Positions 61,649 through 64,000 of a DNA stretch of 64,000 nucleotides are shown here, one piece after another. The stretch's first letter is position 1, and every line of letters begins with the position of its first letter. The position numbers and the translations under genes are program-made. The notes beneath the pieces are model-generated. The model searched no databases. It was not told the DNA's origin and saw only the letters and a program-made list of their open reading frames with translations. Origin of the DNA: Paenibacillus silvestris (lineage in GTDB: Bacteria; Bacillota; Bacilli; Paenibacillales; NBRC-103111); NCBI RefSeq assembly GCF_009882985.1, contig NZ_WTUZ01000040.1, positions 124,001 through 188,000 on the forward strand. Reading direction: 5' to 3'.

Positions 61649-62848
61649 TTAGGGCCCTTTACTCACCCAAAAAGTAATCCGATCGCCATCATTAACGGTA
61701 GTTCCTGGAACCATGTCTTGTTTGAAAACAATGCCTTTATCAGCAGTGCTTGGTTCCAACAAAAATTGGTAGCGAAGTCCTGAGGCCAAGGCCATCTTCT
61801 CAGCATCTTCCCTCGTATGACCAACCAGATTCGGCACGATCCCCTTCTCGGCTTGTTCCGCGTCATCGCCAGTCGGGAGAGTTTCCGCAACTACAGGTTT
61901 CCCTGTCGGTGTTGGGGATGGAGTGGCAGAAGATTGCGGAGTCACTGTCGCATTGGGCGAATTCGCTGCAGTGCCAGACGTCGGAATCGGCTGGCGATTC
62001 GCATCATCCGCGTAGTCCGAGTGCGGACGCAGTGCTATCAAGAGCAGCAAAACGAGTACCCCGAAGCTGGTGGACGCCATGACTGTCCACTTGCGAACAG
62101 TCTTTTTCTTTTTAGTTATCGAAGATTCTGCATGAGAATAGGAAAGCGGCTTGCTCCTGTTGCCATCTAGTCCGAGCAGATCTCCCAGTTCCAGCTGAAA
62201 TTCTTCTAGCGTACTTAACCCTTCATAAGCCTTGCAGGCTAATGCTACGGCACGTTGCTTTGTTACTTCAGCCAAATCAGCAAACAACAAACTCATCTCA
62301 TACGAGTATGCACTCATAGAGGATGTAGGAATATCCGTTTTCGCTCCCAGTTGATAGAGAAGCAGAGCCAGCCCCGGTACGCCACGCCTGCCGTTCTTCC
62401 CTTGTGTCCAACTATTCAGGATTCGCAGCTGTCCGTTAGCTTCGATCCAAAGATTTTCCGCGTCAACAGCATAATCCAATAGCTGGTTACTACGTGTTTT
62501 TCGAATGGCCAGAGCCAGCTCATGAACATATGTGAGTGCTTTGTGCCCTGTTATCTCTAAATCGTTCAACCGATCGGACAAAGGCTTTCCCGATTCTACC
62601 TGCAGCGCAGCATATAAAGTTCCGTCTTCCGTGCCGAAGTCCACAATTTGCATGACATGCTTGTTAGTCATCTGAGACGCTTCTTCCATCCAACGTAAAA
62701 CCTCGTGGTTTGCTGTTTCATCACTTTCTTGAGAAGTATATAAAAGGACATCTCGTTTGGAGGATACCTCCTGCCCTCTAACGATCAGCCCATTCGACAT
62801 TTGCTTAAGCGGTTTAACGATCATATATCGATCAACTAAGTTACCCAT
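61649..62848 (-). CDS. Degenerate Ser/Thr kinase-like membrane protein with one PASTA domain (399 aa)
   Basis: Residues 1-230 align with a protein-kinase fold but lack the VAIK lysine (VLLYTS), the HRD motif (LDYAVDAEN) and DFG (ILNSW). A transmembrane helix (about 253-275) follows a basic stretch, then a Pro/Ser/Thr linker, and a PASTA domain at 336-399 (VPNLVGHTREDAEKMA). PASTA domains bind muropeptides or beta-lactams. This looks like a pseudokinase relative of PrkC/Stk1 that could sense cell-wall state without phosphorylating. GGGGG precedes the ATG. Confidence 0.8.
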   Translation of the reverse strand: MGNLVDRYMIVKPLKQMSNGLIVRGQEVSSKRDVLLYTSQESDETANHEVLRWMEEASQMTNKHVMQIVDFGTEDGTLYAALQVESGKPLSDRLNDLEITGHKALTYVHELALAIRKTRSNQLLDYAVDAENLWIEANGQLRILNSWTQGKNGRRGVPGLALLLYQLGAKTDIPTSSMSAYSYEMSLLFADLAEVTKQRAVALACKAYEGLSTLEEFQLELGDLLGLDGNRSKPLSYSHAESSITKKKKTVRKWTVMASTSFGVLVLLLLIALRPHSDYADDANRQPIPTSGTAANSPNATVTPQSSATPSPTPTGKPVVAETLPTGDDAEQAEKGIVPNLVGHTREDAEKMALASGLRYQFLLEPSTADKGIVFKQDMVPGTTVNDGDRITFWVSKGP

Positions 62849-63042
62849 GGACGCTTTCCCCCTTATAGGTATAGGTTATTCGCCAACTGTCTATTTTTTA
62901 AGTCACAATTGGTCGTAATTCCCAACAAGGGAGTGCACTTAAAGTGCGAGAGAAAGAGAAGAAAATTTTCTCATAAAATCCACTATTTTCGGGAAATGTA
63001 TAGGTGATTTAAATTACATATGGAATTAAGGAGCTAATCATC

Positions 63043-63462
63043 ATGCAAAGCTTATACACAGGTACGGTAACAGCAGTTGGAGGAAGAAGCGGAAGAGTGG
63101 TTTCTTCCGATCAAGTCATCGCACTTGATCTCAAAACGCCTACAGGGCTCGGGGGTCCAGGCGGTCATGGCACGAATCCGGAGCAGCTTTTTGCAGCGGG
63201 ATATTCGGCTTGTTTCGATGGTGCACTGAATCTGGCGATTCGTCAAAAAGGCATCAAGGCAGAGGGCACACAAGTTACTGCCCACGTCACCATTAACAAA
63301 ACAGACGACGGCGGTTTCCAATTATCCGCGGAACTCGATGTGACGGTTGACGGGGTGACTCCTGAAGTAGCCAGAGAACTTGCCGAAGCAGCACACCAAA
63401 TATGCCCGTACTCCAAAGCAACAAGGGGCAACATTGATGTGAAGTTCAATATCGTTGAATAA
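63043..63462 (+). CDS. ohr: Organic hydroperoxide resistance protein
   Basis: OsmC/Ohr family thiol peroxidase that reduces lipid and organic peroxides using two cysteines: Cys57 in YSACFDG and Cys121 in HQICPYSKATRG, both present. Length 139 is normal. GGAG precedes the ATG. Monocistronic with a terminator. No OhrR gene lies nearby. Confidence 0.95.
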   Translation: MQSLYTGTVTAVGGRSGRVVSSDQVIALDLKTPTGLGGPGGHGTNPEQLFAAGYSACFDGALNLAIRQKGIKAEGTQVTAHVTINKTDDGGFQLSAELDVTVDGVTPEVARELAEAAHQICPYSKATRGNIDVKFNIVE

Positions 63463-63522
63463 AACATCAGATTGTGCATTCTCAGGGAAATAGCGGACTG
63501 TAGTTCACTAAATGCCAGAAAG

Positions 63523-63553
63523 ACCCACAGCTCATAGCTGTGGGTTTTCGTTT
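63523..63553 (+). terminator. Terminator of ohr
   Basis: Perfect 10-base arms ACCCACAGCT/AGCTGTGGGT around CAT, followed by a T-rich tail. The arms share a core with the terminators at 14361 and 30353. Confidence 0.85.
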
Positions 63554-63585
63554 TATGCTATATTCTTACCCCTTGAATACCCGGC

Positions 63586-64000
63586 TCACTCCATCGCTCC
63601 ATAAACAACAGCCCGCAACCGCGGATGAATGAACGGCTCACGACTCGGCAGCAGCTGCTGCATGTATACGATAGAAAGCTCTTCTTTGGGGTCAATTAAC
63701 AAGTACGATCCCGCCATACCCGCCCAACCGAATTCACCGATCGAACCATTGTTCCCACCAGCCGCAGGATCAAGCAAAACGCGAACGCCAAGGCCATAGC
63801 CATAACCGCTCATTTGAGACCAGTCGAAATCCCGGAGCTGCTGATCATTCAAATGATTCGTCGCCATCAATTGAACGGTTTTGCGGCTTAGGATTCGGGT
63901 CCCGTTCAATTCGCCGCCATTGGCCAGAACTTGCGCAAACTTGCTGTAATCCCCGATCGTCGAGAGCAGTCCAGCTCCTCCGCTTTCTAGCTGACAGTCT
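63586..64000 (-). CDS. Serine hydrolase (class C beta-lactamase/esterase fold), C-terminal part; N-terminus beyond the right edge
   Basis: The frame runs from the right edge (DCQLESGGAGLLSTIGDYSKFAQ) to a stop at 63586 and continues through NGTRILSRKTVQLM. This is the usual late segment of beta-lactamase-family serine hydrolases (GGAGLxST...D...F). The catalytic SxxK lies outside. Substrate unknown; commonly esterases or D-amino peptidases. Confidence 0.85.
   Translation of the reverse strand, partial: DCQLESGGAGLLSTIGDYSKFAQVLANGGELNGTRILSRKTVQLMATNHLNDQQLRDFDWSQMSGYGYGLGVRVLLDPAAGGNNGSIGEFGWAGMAGSYLLIDPKEELSIVYMQQLLPSREPFIHPRLRAVVYGAME

Overview
The window looks like a chromosome segment from a Paenibacillus-type Firmicute (Paenibacillaceae). 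No rRNA or tRNA gene was seen to confirm this. The inference rests on gene content: three LplABC/CUT1-type sugar importers, YesM/YesN- and YesS-type regulators, many AraC proteins, ywbE, a YolD-like gene, purine-rich Shine-Dalgarno sites (GGAGG) at nearly every start, and CcpA cre boxes matching the Bacillus consensus.

Layout. (A) 1-10.5 kb is mixed: the start of an ABC ATPase (cut by the left edge), an S66 LD-carboxypeptidase, a tyrosine recombinase, YolD-like and YwbE small proteins, an AraC regulator, a small membrane protein, an SDR/MarR pair sharing an operator-like palindrome, a D-2-hydroxyacid dehydrogenase, and an AraC regulator divergent from a formylglycine-type sulfatase. (B) 10.2-14.3 kb holds an AraC remnant, an array of short palindromes, NADP-type glutamate dehydrogenase, a GNAT acetyltransferase and an OafA-like acyltransferase. 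(C) 14.4-21.8 kb has a membrane-anchored YesS-type regulator divergent from two LplB/LplC-type permeases, a lipoprotein binding protein and a cytosolic BNR-4 propeller protein related to ulvan-lyase-type families.

(D) 22.1-37.5 kb is a long leftward amino-sugar-like locus. A CUT1 importer and a Gfo/Idh/MocA oxidoreductase end at a terminator. They are followed by two Gfo/Idh proteins, NagA, another Gfo/Idh, a rare fusion of a sugar isomerase-like TIM barrel to a NagB-type deaminase, an extended SDR and a DapA-like aldolase. A YesM/YesN two-component pair diverges from the importer across a perfect cre box. (E) 37.5-39.8 kb has a ferritin-like protein divergent from an AraC regulator, with an inverted repeat between them.

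(F) 39.8-61.5 kb is a leftward glycan-utilisation cluster: Gfo/Idh, GH29 alpha-L-fucosidase, a terminator and palindrome array, an orphan binding protein, a YesS-type regulator, two permeases, a second binding protein, a GH2 enzyme, a GH95-like enzyme, a 920-residue and a 551-residue putative glycosidase, and a nucleoside-hydrolase-like protein. None of these enzymes has a signal peptide, so fucose- and galactose/glucuronate-type oligosaccharides are probably imported whole and trimmed in the cytosol. (G) 61.6-64 kb holds a degenerate Ser/Thr kinase with one PASTA domain, Ohr, and the C-terminal part of a serine hydrolase.

Loci D and F are linked by a strongly similar Gfo/Idh pair (30412-31488 and 60384-61502). 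Within F, two leftward operons share an identical 18-bp element about 90 bp upstream of their first start codons. The best candidate for something undescribed is the combined D/F set: multiple Gfo/Idh oxidoreductases, the isomerase-NagB fusion and two unassigned glycosidase-like proteins, which together may form an intracellular oxidation-based route for unusual amino-sugar or fucosylated glycans.
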